Positions 51,580 to 59,078 of a stretch of 64,000 nucleotides of DNA are shown here, one piece after another. Position 1 is the stretch's first letter. Each line of letters begins with the position of its first letter. Where the stretch lies: contig DAHZHT010000003.1 of assembly GCA_027406905.1 (NCBI GenBank), positions 1 to 64,000 on the forward strand, in the 5' to 3' direction. The translations under genes were made by a program, and so were the position numbers. The stretch comes from Elusimicrobiota bacterium (lineage in GTDB: Bacteria > Elusimicrobiota > Elusimicrobia > UBA1565 > UBA9628). The notes under the pieces are model-generated. The model saw only the letters and a list, made by a program, of their open reading frames with translations, made no database searches and was not told the origin of the DNA.

Positions 51580-52479
51580 ATGGAGACAAAAATGAGAAGC
51601 GCCGTCCAAATTCTGTTTTTACTCTTTATCAGCTCTCCGTGTATGGCCGGAGCCTTCAGGGGAATCGCCAAGGATATCTCGGAACAAGCCTTGCACCTTG
51701 GGGTCAAGAAAATCGCGGTTCTTCCTTTTGAGGCTATTGATGGCAGTAATTTAAACGAAGGGCGGGAGATTTCGGAGAAAATGACCACCCGCTTCGTGCG
51801 CCTGAGGAAAATCGCCGTCGTTGAGAGGCCTCTCCTTAAAAAAGTTCTCGATGAACAAGCCTTATCCGATACCGGAGCGATTAACCCAGATCAAATTAAG
51901 GCCATCGGACGCATTGCATCCGTTGATGCCATCATCACCGGAAGCTATGAATCCGACGGGGAAACCCTTACGATAGACGCGCGCCTCATCAATACAGAAA
52001 CCGGAGTAATCATGGCGGCCTCTGAAAAAAAGGCCCCCTACAAAGCCCGGCCGGCTGGCGATTACGCCGACCGGTCGGGCCAGTCGTTGTGGATTCCGGC
52101 TCCCACACTCGATGTTCCCGCACCAACCATCTTCTCATCGGATGATCCTGATGAGAGAGACTCTATGGCTGACGTTGATCCCAATGCCCATAATGGATGT
52201 ATTGAAGCTTCGAAGCGGGTCGACGCTCTTGAAAGTCAAATCATAGATCTTAAAGCTCGTTATTGGGCGCGGCGTCTCAAACAAGGATTCTCTTTTACCG
52301 GCCTGACCCATAACCCGGGTTCTGAAATCACCAGCCCTGAACTTAAAAGGAGATTCTACGCCCGCTTAAGGAATTGGTATGAACAACTGGAAATTCCGCC
52401 TCTAAACGCTTCTGAACTCCGCTTATTTGCCACTATTGATTCAAAAGCGATTCAAATTCACGACGATTGCGGGATTTAA
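51580..52479 (+). CDS. FlgO/CsgG-like envelope protein
   Basis: The 299-residue protein has a signal peptide (VQILFLLFISSPCMAGA) and then the FlgO-type domain: KKIAVLPFEAIDGSNLNEG near 43, IAVVERPLLKKVLDEQAL near 76 and IGRIASVDAIITGSYESDGE near 107. In Vibrio, FlgO is an outer-membrane protein of the flagellar H-ring; related CsgG-type domains occur in other envelope assemblies. The last 130 residues are unassigned, with a short coiled coil and NAHNGCIEASKRVDAL. An unusual GGGAGGGGGCT lies directly before the ATG, shared with the gene at 54142. Confidence 0.82.
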   Translation: METKMRSAVQILFLLFISSPCMAGAFRGIAKDISEQALHLGVKKIAVLPFEAIDGSNLNEGREISEKMTTRFVRLRKIAVVERPLLKKVLDEQALSDTGAINPDQIKAIGRIASVDAIITGSYESDGETLTIDARLINTETGVIMAASEKKAPYKARPAGDYADRSGQSLWIPAPTLDVPAPTIFSSDDPDERDSMADVDPNAHNGCIEASKRVDALESQIIDLKARYWARRLKQGFSFTGLTHNPGSEITSPELKRRFYARLRNWYEQLEIPPLNASELRLFATIDSKAIQIHDDCGI

Positions 52480-52484
52480 TAAGA

Positions 52485-52496
52485 GGTCTTAAGACC
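52485..52496. repeat. 12-base perfect palindrome between convergent stops
   Basis: GGTCTTAAGACC lies between and over the stop codons of the FlgO-like gene and the second kinase. Too short for a terminator stem; perhaps a binding site or chance. Confidence 0.5.
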
Positions 52497-54033
52497 CAAG
52501 AACCTGAGAGATTTTTTTAAGCAAATCCTCTTGGCTAAATGGTTTTTGAAGGAAGATTATATTCTCATCAATCTTAAAATCGCCAAACTGGCGGTCTAGA
52601 TACCCCGACATAAAGACTACTTTTAAATGCGGATAAAGAGGACGGAACGTATTGGCGAAATCTATCCCGTTTTGATCGGGAAGAACCACGTCGCTTAAAA
52701 GAAGATGAATAGATTCTTTTTCAACCTCTAAAATCTTTTTCGCCTCTAGAACAGATGCCGCCTCTAAAACGGAATACCCAGCCATCTTAAGCATTCGGGA
52801 GGTCAACTGGCGAACGCTTTTTTCGTCATCCAAAAGCAAAACAGTCTTGGCCGCGACCTTGGAAGCGATTTGGGGTGTTTCTTTCTCTGCGCCCTCAGGC
52901 TGAGAATTATCGCGAGGGAAATAAATATGAAAACTCGTTCCTCGTCCAAGAGAACTTTCGCAATCAATAAATCCTCCGTTTTGCTTGACGATTCCATAAA
53001 CCGTGGCCAAACCAAGGCCAGTTTCTATTTTTCGGTTTTCGCTGGTAAAAAATGGCTCAAAGATATGGGCCCTAAGCTCCTCTTCCATGCCAATTCCAGT
53101 GTCGGAAACTGTCACCAAAACATACTCGCCTTTAGGGATTCCAAAACTAATCTTTGGGACCATTTGCCTGAAATCAACATTTTTTGTCTGAATTCTCAAA
53201 GTTCCACCCTTGGGCATCGCGTCCTTGGCATTGACCGCTAAATTCATCAGAACCTGCTGAATATGGCCGGGATCAACGCAAACAAAATAGAGACTAGAGG
53301 CTAAATCAATTTGAATATTGATATCTTCCCCAATGGTCCGCCTGAGAATTTTTTCGACGTTTTGAAGCTCAGAATTTAAATCCAAAACCCTAGGTTGAAA
53401 AACCTGTCGGCGGGTAAAGGCCAAAAGTTGGCTGGTCAATGAAGCCGCCCGCTGAGCCGCCTTCCGAATCTCCTCTAGATCTTCTTTCCAATGAGGGTTT
53501 TCCTGGGACCCGGCCATTAAAAAGCTGACATTACCCAAGATAGTGGTCAATAGATTATTGAAATCATGAGCCACGCCTCCCGCCAAACGCCCCAAAATCT
53601 CCATTTTTTCCGCATGGCGGCATTGTTCTTCCAGCTGTCGATGTTTTTTTCTGTTTTGCGCTTCTTGAATTTCTCTTTCGATTACTGGTAGAAGCCGAGC
53701 CACCCCCTCTTTGGTGATGCAATCCCTGGCTCCCGCCGCCATCACCTTGGAAACATTGTCCTCTGTAAGTTTGTCACAGAAAACAAGCAGCGGAATATCG
53801 AGACGGCGCTTTTGAATTTCTTTAAGCGCATCCATAAGCCCGAAATGAGAATCGACATTTTCGCCAATCACGACATCCCAAGAGGAACTAGTCAAAGCCT
53901 CATTAAGCTCAGAGGCGTTATTTACCTGTTTTAAGTGGGTGGGGCGGCCGATGGATTTCAGCTTGTCAAGAAGAACAGAATATTCTTCCTCGGCATTCAT
54001 GACCAACAAAATCCGCCAGGAAGCCTCTTCCAT
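52489..54033 (-). CDS. Hybrid sensor histidine kinase with N-terminal pseudo-receiver
   Basis: The 514-residue protein lacks membrane helices. Residues 6-125 form a receiver fold (RILLVMNAEEEYSVLLDKLK ... GARDCITKEG), but the phospho-acceptor position reads SWDVVIGENVD, with Glu where Asp is expected. The kinase core has MEILGRLAGGVAHDFNNLLT near residue 145 and the ATP-binding DTGIGMEEELRAHIFEPFFT and GLGLATVYGIVKQNGG. A C-terminal receiver has VLLLDDEKSVRQL near 395 and LLLSDVVLPDQNG with its Asp near 440. The core is close in sequence to the kinase at 49573, so they are probably paralogues. Confidence 0.9.
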   Translation of the reverse strand: MEEASWRILLVMNAEEEYSVLLDKLKSIGRPTHLKQVNNASELNEALTSSSWDVVIGENVDSHFGLMDALKEIQKRRLDIPLLVFCDKLTEDNVSKVMAAGARDCITKEGVARLLPVIEREIQEAQNRKKHRQLEEQCRHAEKMEILGRLAGGVAHDFNNLLTTILGNVSFLMAGSQENPHWKEDLEEIRKAAQRAASLTSQLLAFTRRQVFQPRVLDLNSELQNVEKILRRTIGEDINIQIDLASSLYFVCVDPGHIQQVLMNLAVNAKDAMPKGGTLRIQTKNVDFRQMVPKISFGIPKGEYVLVTVSDTGIGMEEELRAHIFEPFFTSENRKIETGLGLATVYGIVKQNGGFIDCESSLGRGTSFHIYFPRDNSQPEGAEKETPQIASKVAAKTVLLLDDEKSVRQLTSRMLKMAGYSVLEAASVLEAKKILEVEKESIHLLLSDVVLPDQNGIDFANTFRPLYPHLKVVFMSGYLDRQFGDFKIDENIIFLQKPFSQEDLLKKISQVLGS

Positions 54034-54076
54034 AGATACTCTTCATTGAAGCATTTTTGTCAGGTTTTTAGTGTTT

Positions 54077-54109
54077 CTTAAGCGCCGCTTAAGCGGGAGG
54101 GCCTATAAT
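54077..54109 (+). promoter_or_regulatory. Palindrome over a -35 region plus -10 box
   Basis: CTTAAGCG (54077-54084), one C, then CGCTTAAG (54086-54093) is a perfect 17-base palindrome. TATAAT follows at 54104-54109. The palindrome covers the position where a -35 would be, as an activator or repressor site would. ATG 54142 follows with a GGGGGAGGGGGCC leader. Confidence 0.6.
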
Positions 54110-54141
54110 TTTCGTTGTAGGTATACAAGGGGGAGGGGGCC

Positions 54142-54585
54142 ATGAAACACAAATGGAAAAAAGCCGCATGGATTGCCGTTATTACATTATCAGGTTGCGG
54201 AACCGTCGCAAATCAAGTCAAAAACGGGAGAATTCCCAACACCATCAACCAAGAAACGGATCGGGGAAAGTATTTTGAATCTATCGGAATCGGCGCGGCA
54301 GATCCCGCTATTCCGACCGAAACCCAGAGAAAAGCCTTGTCGAGAGACGCGGCAATTGTAAAAGCTCAATATGAGATGCTGACTCTCATTGAAGGCGTAA
54401 AACTCACCGGCGGCATTACGGTCAAAAAAGCGATGGAATCGGACTCCAATATTAAAACCGAAGTTGACGCCGTCATTAAAGGAGCAGAAGTCGTTAAAAG
54501 CGAGTTTACTTCCGACAACGGCTGCGTGGTGACTCTAAGATTATCAAAAAGCCGACTAGCCGGCGCAATTGGGAATAAACTGTAA
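54142..54585 (+). CDS. LPP20-family lipoprotein (FlgP-like)
   Basis: The 147-residue lipoprotein has a lipobox in VITLSGCGTVA (mature Cys near residue 19). The rest fits the LPP20/FlgP pattern: SIGIGAADPAIPTETQRKAL, SRDAAIVKAQYEMLTLIEGV, and a C-terminal VVKSEFTSDNGCVVTLRLSK strand pair. In Vibrio and Campylobacter FlgP and LPP20 relatives build outer-membrane rings or basal discs of flagella. The stop overlaps the next start (TAATG), so the two are co-translated. Confidence 0.83.
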   Translation: MKHKWKKAAWIAVITLSGCGTVANQVKNGRIPNTINQETDRGKYFESIGIGAADPAIPTETQRKALSRDAAIVKAQYEMLTLIEGVKLTGGITVKKAMESDSNIKTEVDAVIKGAEVVKSEFTSDNGCVVTLRLSKSRLAGAIGNKL

Positions 54586-55397
54586 TGACTAAAAAAAACA
54601 GGGCTGCCATTTTAGCGGCCCTCGCGGCGCTGTTAAACGGATGCGCGATAATGCAGCCCGAAACAAAAATGCGCCCTCAAACGGTTGAGGCGAGTGGAGC
54701 GGCCCAGCTGGACCTTCATAATAAGCCCTTAAGCCGCTCAAGAGCTCTAGCGCGGGCGGAAAAAGCGGCTCTTGAAAAAGCGCTCGGGGTCCGTATATCG
54801 GAGGCAACACAGCTAAGCGCGTCCATAGTTACCCATGAAGCCATTAACACGGAATCTTCAGGGATCATCGAGCATTACAAGATACTGAAAGAAGGAGAAT
54901 ACGGAAACCTTTATCAAGTTGATATTGAAGCGACAGTCTCTCCTCTGCCCGTTAATAGCCGCAGGCAAGTGTCTCTTTTCTCAAAAGCGCCACCTAATTC
55001 TCAACCCTTGACGCTTAGACTTAATGGAAATCTTAAAGGAAACCGTCTGGGGGGGGTGGCTCTCAGCGCCGTGGAAACGGGCTTCAAAAAGCGCGGGTTT
55101 TTATTTAACGCCTCAGACAAAACATCCTCCAGCCGCTTTATCGTCACTACCAGGGGATTTTCGTCAAAATTTATCCATTCTCCTCTACTTGGAAGACTGA
55201 AATCTTGTCGAGCCAAAATTGACATTCAAATTCAAGACACTCGCAATCATCGCCTGATTGTCGATCGCTGGGTTGAAGCCGCAGGAGTTGGCGGAAGCGA
55301 GAATCTCGCACTTGAGCGCGCTTTATCCAACGCGAGTAAAAAAGCCGGAATCAAATCCGCTGAAGAATTAGCCCAGACTCTCTGGGCGCAGCTGTAA
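54585..55397 (+). CDS. FlgT-like lipoprotein
   Basis: The 270-residue product has a lipobox LLNGCAI (mature Cys near residue 19). QTVEASGAAQLDLHNKPLSR then ALARAEKAALEKALGVRISE, with VTHEAINTESSGIIEHYKIL, matches the N-terminal FlgT domain. A middle part follows and a tail with repeats of conserved strand RFIVTTRGFSSKF and LKSCRAKIDIQIQDTRNHRL. FlgT forms the Vibrio H-ring. With FlgO- and FlgP-like neighbours this completes a trio. No flagellin or motor genes are visible, so a role in another envelope structure is possible. Confidence 0.72.
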   Translation: MTKKNRAAILAALAALLNGCAIMQPETKMRPQTVEASGAAQLDLHNKPLSRSRALARAEKAALEKALGVRISEATQLSASIVTHEAINTESSGIIEHYKILKEGEYGNLYQVDIEATVSPLPVNSRRQVSLFSKAPPNSQPLTLRLNGNLKGNRLGGVALSAVETGFKKRGFLFNASDKTSSSRFIVTTRGFSSKFIHSPLLGRLKSCRAKIDIQIQDTRNHRLIVDRWVEAAGVGGSENLALERALSNASKKAGIKSAEELAQTLWAQL

Positions 55398-55413
55398 GGC
55401 TCCGTTAAGTCTC
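55395..55413 (+). repeat. 19-base repeat, copy 2
   Basis: TAAGGCTCCGTTAAGTCTC, spanning the FlgT-like stop and the response-regulator stop. One mismatch to the copy at 51505. Confidence 0.55.
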
Positions 55414-56097
55414 GAATTTATAGCCGTGTCCCAAGACATTGACGATGCGCTTCGCGGCCTTGGGCCCTAGTTTTTTTCGTAAGTGGGAAATATGGACTTC
55501 CACGGTGCCGGGATCATTGTAATTGGCGGGATCGTAACCCCAAACAGCTTCAAGCAAGTAGTTGACGCTGAGAACCCGACCCGCTTTCCCCATCAAGATC
55601 GCCAATAAATCAAATTCCTTGCGCGTCAACGAAACCGGTTTCCCAGAGACAGAGATCGAACGGGATTCCGGGTTGAGATCAATTCCCGCTTGGCTTAAAA
55701 TCTCCGCGCGTTTGTCTCCACCTGCCTGCGCACGCTTTAATACCGCTTGAATGCGCGCTTTAAGAACCGGCAAAACGAAGGGCTTTGCCACATAATCGTC
55801 CACCCCGACATCAAAACCGGTGAGAACGTCTTGGTCCGATTTTCTCTCCCCCGACATAATGATCACAGGGGTTGATTTCATCAGTTCTTCTTTTTTGATC
55901 AAACGGCAAACCGAATAGCCGTTAAGTCCAGGCATCTCGGCGTCGGCCAAAATTAGATCAGGGCGAGATTCCCGCGCAAGCAATAGAGCCTCGGAACCGT
56001 CATTGGTCACAATGACAATATACCCCTCAGCTCTCAGATATCTTTTAAGGACATTTAAAATCGCCTCATCATCATCCACAACCAAGATCTTCGCCAC
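55405..56097 (-). CDS. OmpR-family response regulator
   Basis: I favour GTG 56097 over TTG 56112 because the protein then starts VAKILVVDDDEAILNV right after GGAGG; the product has about 230 residues. The receiver has acidic VVDDDEA near 6, LILADAEMPGLNGYSV with the Asp near 50, and VAKPFVLPVLKARI near 98 with the Lys. The DNA-binding winged helix starts near VSLTRKEFDLLAILMGKAGR (155), then GTVEVHISHLRKKLG and GHGYKF at the end. It probably regulates the neighbouring envelope genes; the 17-base palindrome at 54077 is a candidate site. Confidence 0.92.
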   Translation of the reverse strand: MAKILVVDDDEAILNVLKRYLRAEGYIVIVTNDGSEALLLARESRPDLILADAEMPGLNGYSVCRLIKKEELMKSTPVIIMSGERKSDQDVLTGFDVGVDDYVAKPFVLPVLKARIQAVLKRAQAGGDKRAEILSQAGIDLNPESRSISVSGKPVSLTRKEFDLLAILMGKAGRVLSVNYLLEAVWGYDPANYNDPGTVEVHISHLRKKLGPKAAKRIVNVLGHGYKFET

Positions 56098-56233
56098 CAG
56101 ACCTCCGTTCAAAAAATATCTTGAAGATACAATATCACCTTTTGGGCATTTCTAAAAAATGCCATAATCGAAACGTGATTCATTTTCCTGTCTCCAAACG
56201 CCATTTATCCGACGGAAAAGCGGAAATTAGGGC

Positions 56234-57211
56234 ATGAGCGATTCTCCCTTTGTCGAGGTTCCATTCGAAGTTCAAAAACCTCAAGATAATTGTCGCCTCG
56301 ACCTTTTTTTAGCTGGGCGCCTTAAGCGCTACTCCCGAGCGCAAGTGCAAAATCTCATTCGGGAAGGCCGCGTCTTTACGCGCGGATGCGCGTCCAAAGC
56401 CTCTTTTCGCGTGAAGGCGGGAGAAATCGTTCTCGTTCGCTATCCCCGACAAATAGAATCGGAATGCCCTTTTAAGGAACTGGATGTTCTCTATCAAGAC
56501 GAGGATTTACTCGCGGTCGACAAACCCGCCGGAATTCTAAGTCATCCCACCGATAAGTCAGTTAAAAACACGGTTACTGAAATTTTGAAAGGCCAGTTCC
56601 CCCATCTCAAGATTCACCCTGTTCACAGGCTCGACCGGGAAACCAGCGGCGTTCTCTTATTGGCAAAATCAAGAGATATCGCCCGCATTCTCTGTGAAAC
56701 TTTTTCAACTCGCCGAGCGGTTAAGGAATACCACACCATCGTCATCGGAAAATTTCCCTGGGAAACTAAAATAGTCGAGGTTCCCATCGGGCGAGAAGGC
56801 CTAGAGATTTACTCTCGACAAGCCGCAGGCCTAGGCGTTTGGGCCAAGACGGAATTAAGACGCCTCTCTTTAGGAAAAAATTTTTCTCTACTCGCGGCGT
56901 TCCCGAAAACCGGGCGCCTTCACCAAATCCGCGTTCATCTCGCCTATTTGGGATATCCAATCGCGGGGGACAAACTCTACATTAATCATGGGAAAGCTTA
57001 TTTAAAGGCCGTCGAAAAAACCATTTCGGATTCGGATTTAAAAGATCTTAAAGCCCCAAGGCAAATGCTGCACGCTTTTGAATTGACGCTCCCTCATCCC
57101 AGAAAAGACAAACTTCTCAGAATACGCGCCGATTGGCCAAAAGATTTTAAGGCCGTCTTAAATTCTGACCGGATGCCGAAACGACCCAAGGAAACGCCAA
57201 GGCTTTGCTAA
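56234..57211 (+). CDS. RluA-family pseudouridine synthase
   Basis: The 325-residue enzyme has an N-terminal S4 RNA-binding domain (RLDLFLAGRLKRYSRAQVQN near residue 21) and the catalytic motif HPVHRLDRETSGVLLLAKSR near 131 with the essential Asp of HRLD. GRLHQIRVHLAYLGYPIAGD near 234 is the family motif that follows. It converts uridines in rRNA or tRNA to pseudouridine; which target cannot be told. It is a lone gene 120 bases after the response regulator, with a weak CATAAT box at 56163. Confidence 0.93.
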   Translation: MSDSPFVEVPFEVQKPQDNCRLDLFLAGRLKRYSRAQVQNLIREGRVFTRGCASKASFRVKAGEIVLVRYPRQIESECPFKELDVLYQDEDLLAVDKPAGILSHPTDKSVKNTVTEILKGQFPHLKIHPVHRLDRETSGVLLLAKSRDIARILCETFSTRRAVKEYHTIVIGKFPWETKIVEVPIGREGLEIYSRQAAGLGVWAKTELRRLSLGKNFSLLAAFPKTGRLHQIRVHLAYLGYPIAGDKLYINHGKAYLKAVEKTISDSDLKDLKAPRQMLHAFELTLPHPRKDKLLRIRADWPKDFKAVLNSDRMPKRPKETPRLC

Positions 57212-57228
57212 AATGAATACGAACCTCC

Positions 57229-58455
57229 TTGAAAAACAAAACCCTTTTATCGCTTCCCGTTGGGAAAATCCTGCCGCCCATGATCCTTCAGTTTTTCATG
57301 AGCGGGGGCTACGCTCTTTCTTTCCCCTATCTCGCCATTTATCTTAAAAAAGAACGCCAAATCCCCTTTTGGATTGTAGGAATTTTTCTAACCTCAAGCC
57401 TTTTTCTCGCCGCGGCGGGGCGGCTTTTTGGAGGGTCTCTTTCAGACAAACTAGGTCGGCGCCCGCTCTTAGCCTGGGGCATTCTTGCGAGGACCATCTG
57501 CGTTTTTTCGATAGGAATAGCCATCACCTACAGAGCGTCTTTTCCCGTCATTATCCTCATTGATTTTATCGGCGCCCTGGCTGCGGGAGGATTTAACTCC
57601 TCATTAATGGCCTGGGTTTCGGATCATTTTGAAGAGCACCTGCGCGTCAAAGCTTATAGCGCGATGCGAACAACCGCCAATCTGGGATGGGCCGTTGGGC
57701 CCGCGATCGCGGGACTGGCGGTCGGGAAAGGATACGCGGTTCTTTTTTTAGGAACCGCCGTCGTTTACCTTTTCTGCGCCTTGGGGGTTTTATTTTTCAT
57801 TAAAGAAAGTCATCCTTTGATCTTAAAAGGCGAACAAATCAACCACCAGGTTTTTTCCGCCGCTCTTTCTATTCTGCGACATAAAAATTTTCCCCTTTTC
57901 TTTGCGGGGACCTTTCTCATTGGCGCGGTGATGGGCCATCTTATCGTTCCCTTGTCTCTCTATGCCACGGAAACGCTCAATCTTTCTCCCAAAGAAATTG
58001 GGCTTCTCTTTTCTCTTAACGGCGGGATGGTCGTCTGCTTTCAAGTCTGGCTCATTCATGCCCTCCGAAATCGGCGCCTGCCGCATATTTTGGCTTGGGG
58101 CTCCTTGGCCTATGCCCTTGGATACGCTTCTCTAGCCTGGGCTTTGGGACTTAAATCCTTGGAAATAGCAGTGGCTGTCGTTACTCTTGGAGAGATGGCA
58201 ATCGCCCCTTCTTTATCGGCTCTTGCCTCTAATCTCAGCTCTCCCCATGAGCGCGGGCGCGCTTTGGGGGCCACGGGATTTTTCCATCAAATGGGCTACG
58301 CCTTAAGCCCCTTGATTGGGGGCCTGGGACTGCAATTTTTCTCAAAAATGCGTCCTTGCCCTTACTGGTTTTTCGTCGGAGCTCTAGCTCTTTTAGCGGC
58401 CTTAGTCTTTGCTCGCGTCAAGGATTTTCCGCTCCACGCCCCGCCTCATCAATAA
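57229..58455 (+). CDS. Major facilitator superfamily transporter
   Basis: The 408-residue protein shows twelve membrane helices, in two six-helix halves divided near residue 200. GRLFGGSLSDKLGRRPLLAW near 63 is the MFS signature loop between helices 2 and 3. The start is uncertain: TTG 57229 gives the listed frame, but no good site precedes it, and ATG 57277 would remove only a short leader. TAAAAT at 57209 may be its -10. It is probably a drug- or metabolite-proton antiporter. Its 3' end overlaps the convergent DUF302 gene by 38 bases. Confidence 0.87.
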   Translation: MKNKTLLSLPVGKILPPMILQFFMSGGYALSFPYLAIYLKKERQIPFWIVGIFLTSSLFLAAAGRLFGGSLSDKLGRRPLLAWGILARTICVFSIGIAITYRASFPVIILIDFIGALAAGGFNSSLMAWVSDHFEEHLRVKAYSAMRTTANLGWAVGPAIAGLAVGKGYAVLFLGTAVVYLFCALGVLFFIKESHPLILKGEQINHQVFSAALSILRHKNFPLFFAGTFLIGAVMGHLIVPLSLYATETLNLSPKEIGLLFSLNGGMVVCFQVWLIHALRNRRLPHILAWGSLAYALGYASLAWALGLKSLEIAVAVVTLGEMAIAPSLSALASNLSSPHERGRALGATGFFHQMGYALSPLIGGLGLQFFSKMRPCPYWFFVGALALLAALVFARVKDFPLHAPPHQ

Positions 58456-58816
58456 TTGAAATAAGAACCCGTTCCACTTCCTCGGCGATTTTCTTAAGCT
58501 CCGGGTTGGGAAACATCGCCAAGAGAACCGTGGGTTTGACCGTTGACAAAACAACCTTCCCATTTTTTTCATATGCGGCAATTCGGCACGGAAGCAGGTT
58601 TGAAATATCCATATTCCCATCGAGAATTTTCTGGGCCTGCTGGGGGTTACAGACTTCAAAAATAAGACAATCCTTTTTAAAAGGAACTCCTTTCTCGTTC
58701 ATTTTTTCTTTTAGATTGTGAATCGTCAGAAGCCCAAACTTATGCCGGGCGGAAATTGTCCCTAGAGATTTTTCAATTTCAGAAATAGATTTTTTCGTCT
58801 CAATCTGATAGAGCAT
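58418..58816 (-). CDS. DUF302 family protein
   Basis: ATG 58816 (AAGGAG seven bases upstream) gives 132 residues; the longer frame is unsupported. HKFGLLTIHNLKEKMNEKGV near residue 24 and CLIFEVCNPQQAQKIL near 50, then LLPCRIAAYEKNGKVVLSTV near 75, are the DUF302 pattern, a small alpha-beta fold with conserved cysteines. DUF302 proteins often follow RND pump genes or rhodanese/DUF2892 proteins, which is the order here. The role is unknown but may be in metal or thiol stress. Confidence 0.88.
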   Translation of the reverse strand: MLYQIETKKSISEIEKSLGTISARHKFGLLTIHNLKEKMNEKGVPFKKDCLIFEVCNPQQAQKILDGNMDISNLLPCRIAAYEKNGKVVLSTVKPTVLLAMFPNPELKKIAEEVERVLISIIDEAGRGAENP

Positions 58817-58842
58817 AATTTCTCCTTTGGCCGATACAGTTT

Positions 58843-59058
58843 CTAACAGCATTTTTGAGAAGGATCTTTAGGGTCCCCCCATCCAAGAGAGCGCAAAATA
58901 TCCTCCATCAAGCACCAACGCGTAATTGAAGACTGAAGAAGGTTAGCCCCCACGAAAGCGGTTAGCCACAGAAATTGTCGGCTAACCCAATAGGCTAGGG
59001 CCAAACTAATTAAAATGAAACTGCCGGCAATCATCCTAATTTTTCTCTCTAAACTCAT
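58843..59058 (-). CDS. DUF2892-like small membrane protein
   Basis: The 71-residue protein begins MSLERKIRMIAGSFILISLAL, then has a second helix (WLTAFVGANLLQSSITRWCL), the pattern of DUF2892 (YgaP C-terminal type) inner-membrane proteins. The tail has a Cys pair (CC) at the end and another Cys in RWCLMED. GAGGAGG lies upstream. It follows the RND gene by 20 bases and precedes the DUF302 gene. Confidence 0.85.
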   Translation of the reverse strand: MSLERKIRMIAGSFILISLALAYWVSRQFLWLTAFVGANLLQSSITRWCLMEDILRSLGWGDPKDPSQKCC

Positions 59059-59078
59059 AAACCCTCCTCATTAAACTC

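Noticed and set aside
54142-55397. A complete flagellar assembly locus
   Set aside because: Only three ring-type envelope proteins occur; no flagellin, rod, hook, motor or export genes are visible in the window.
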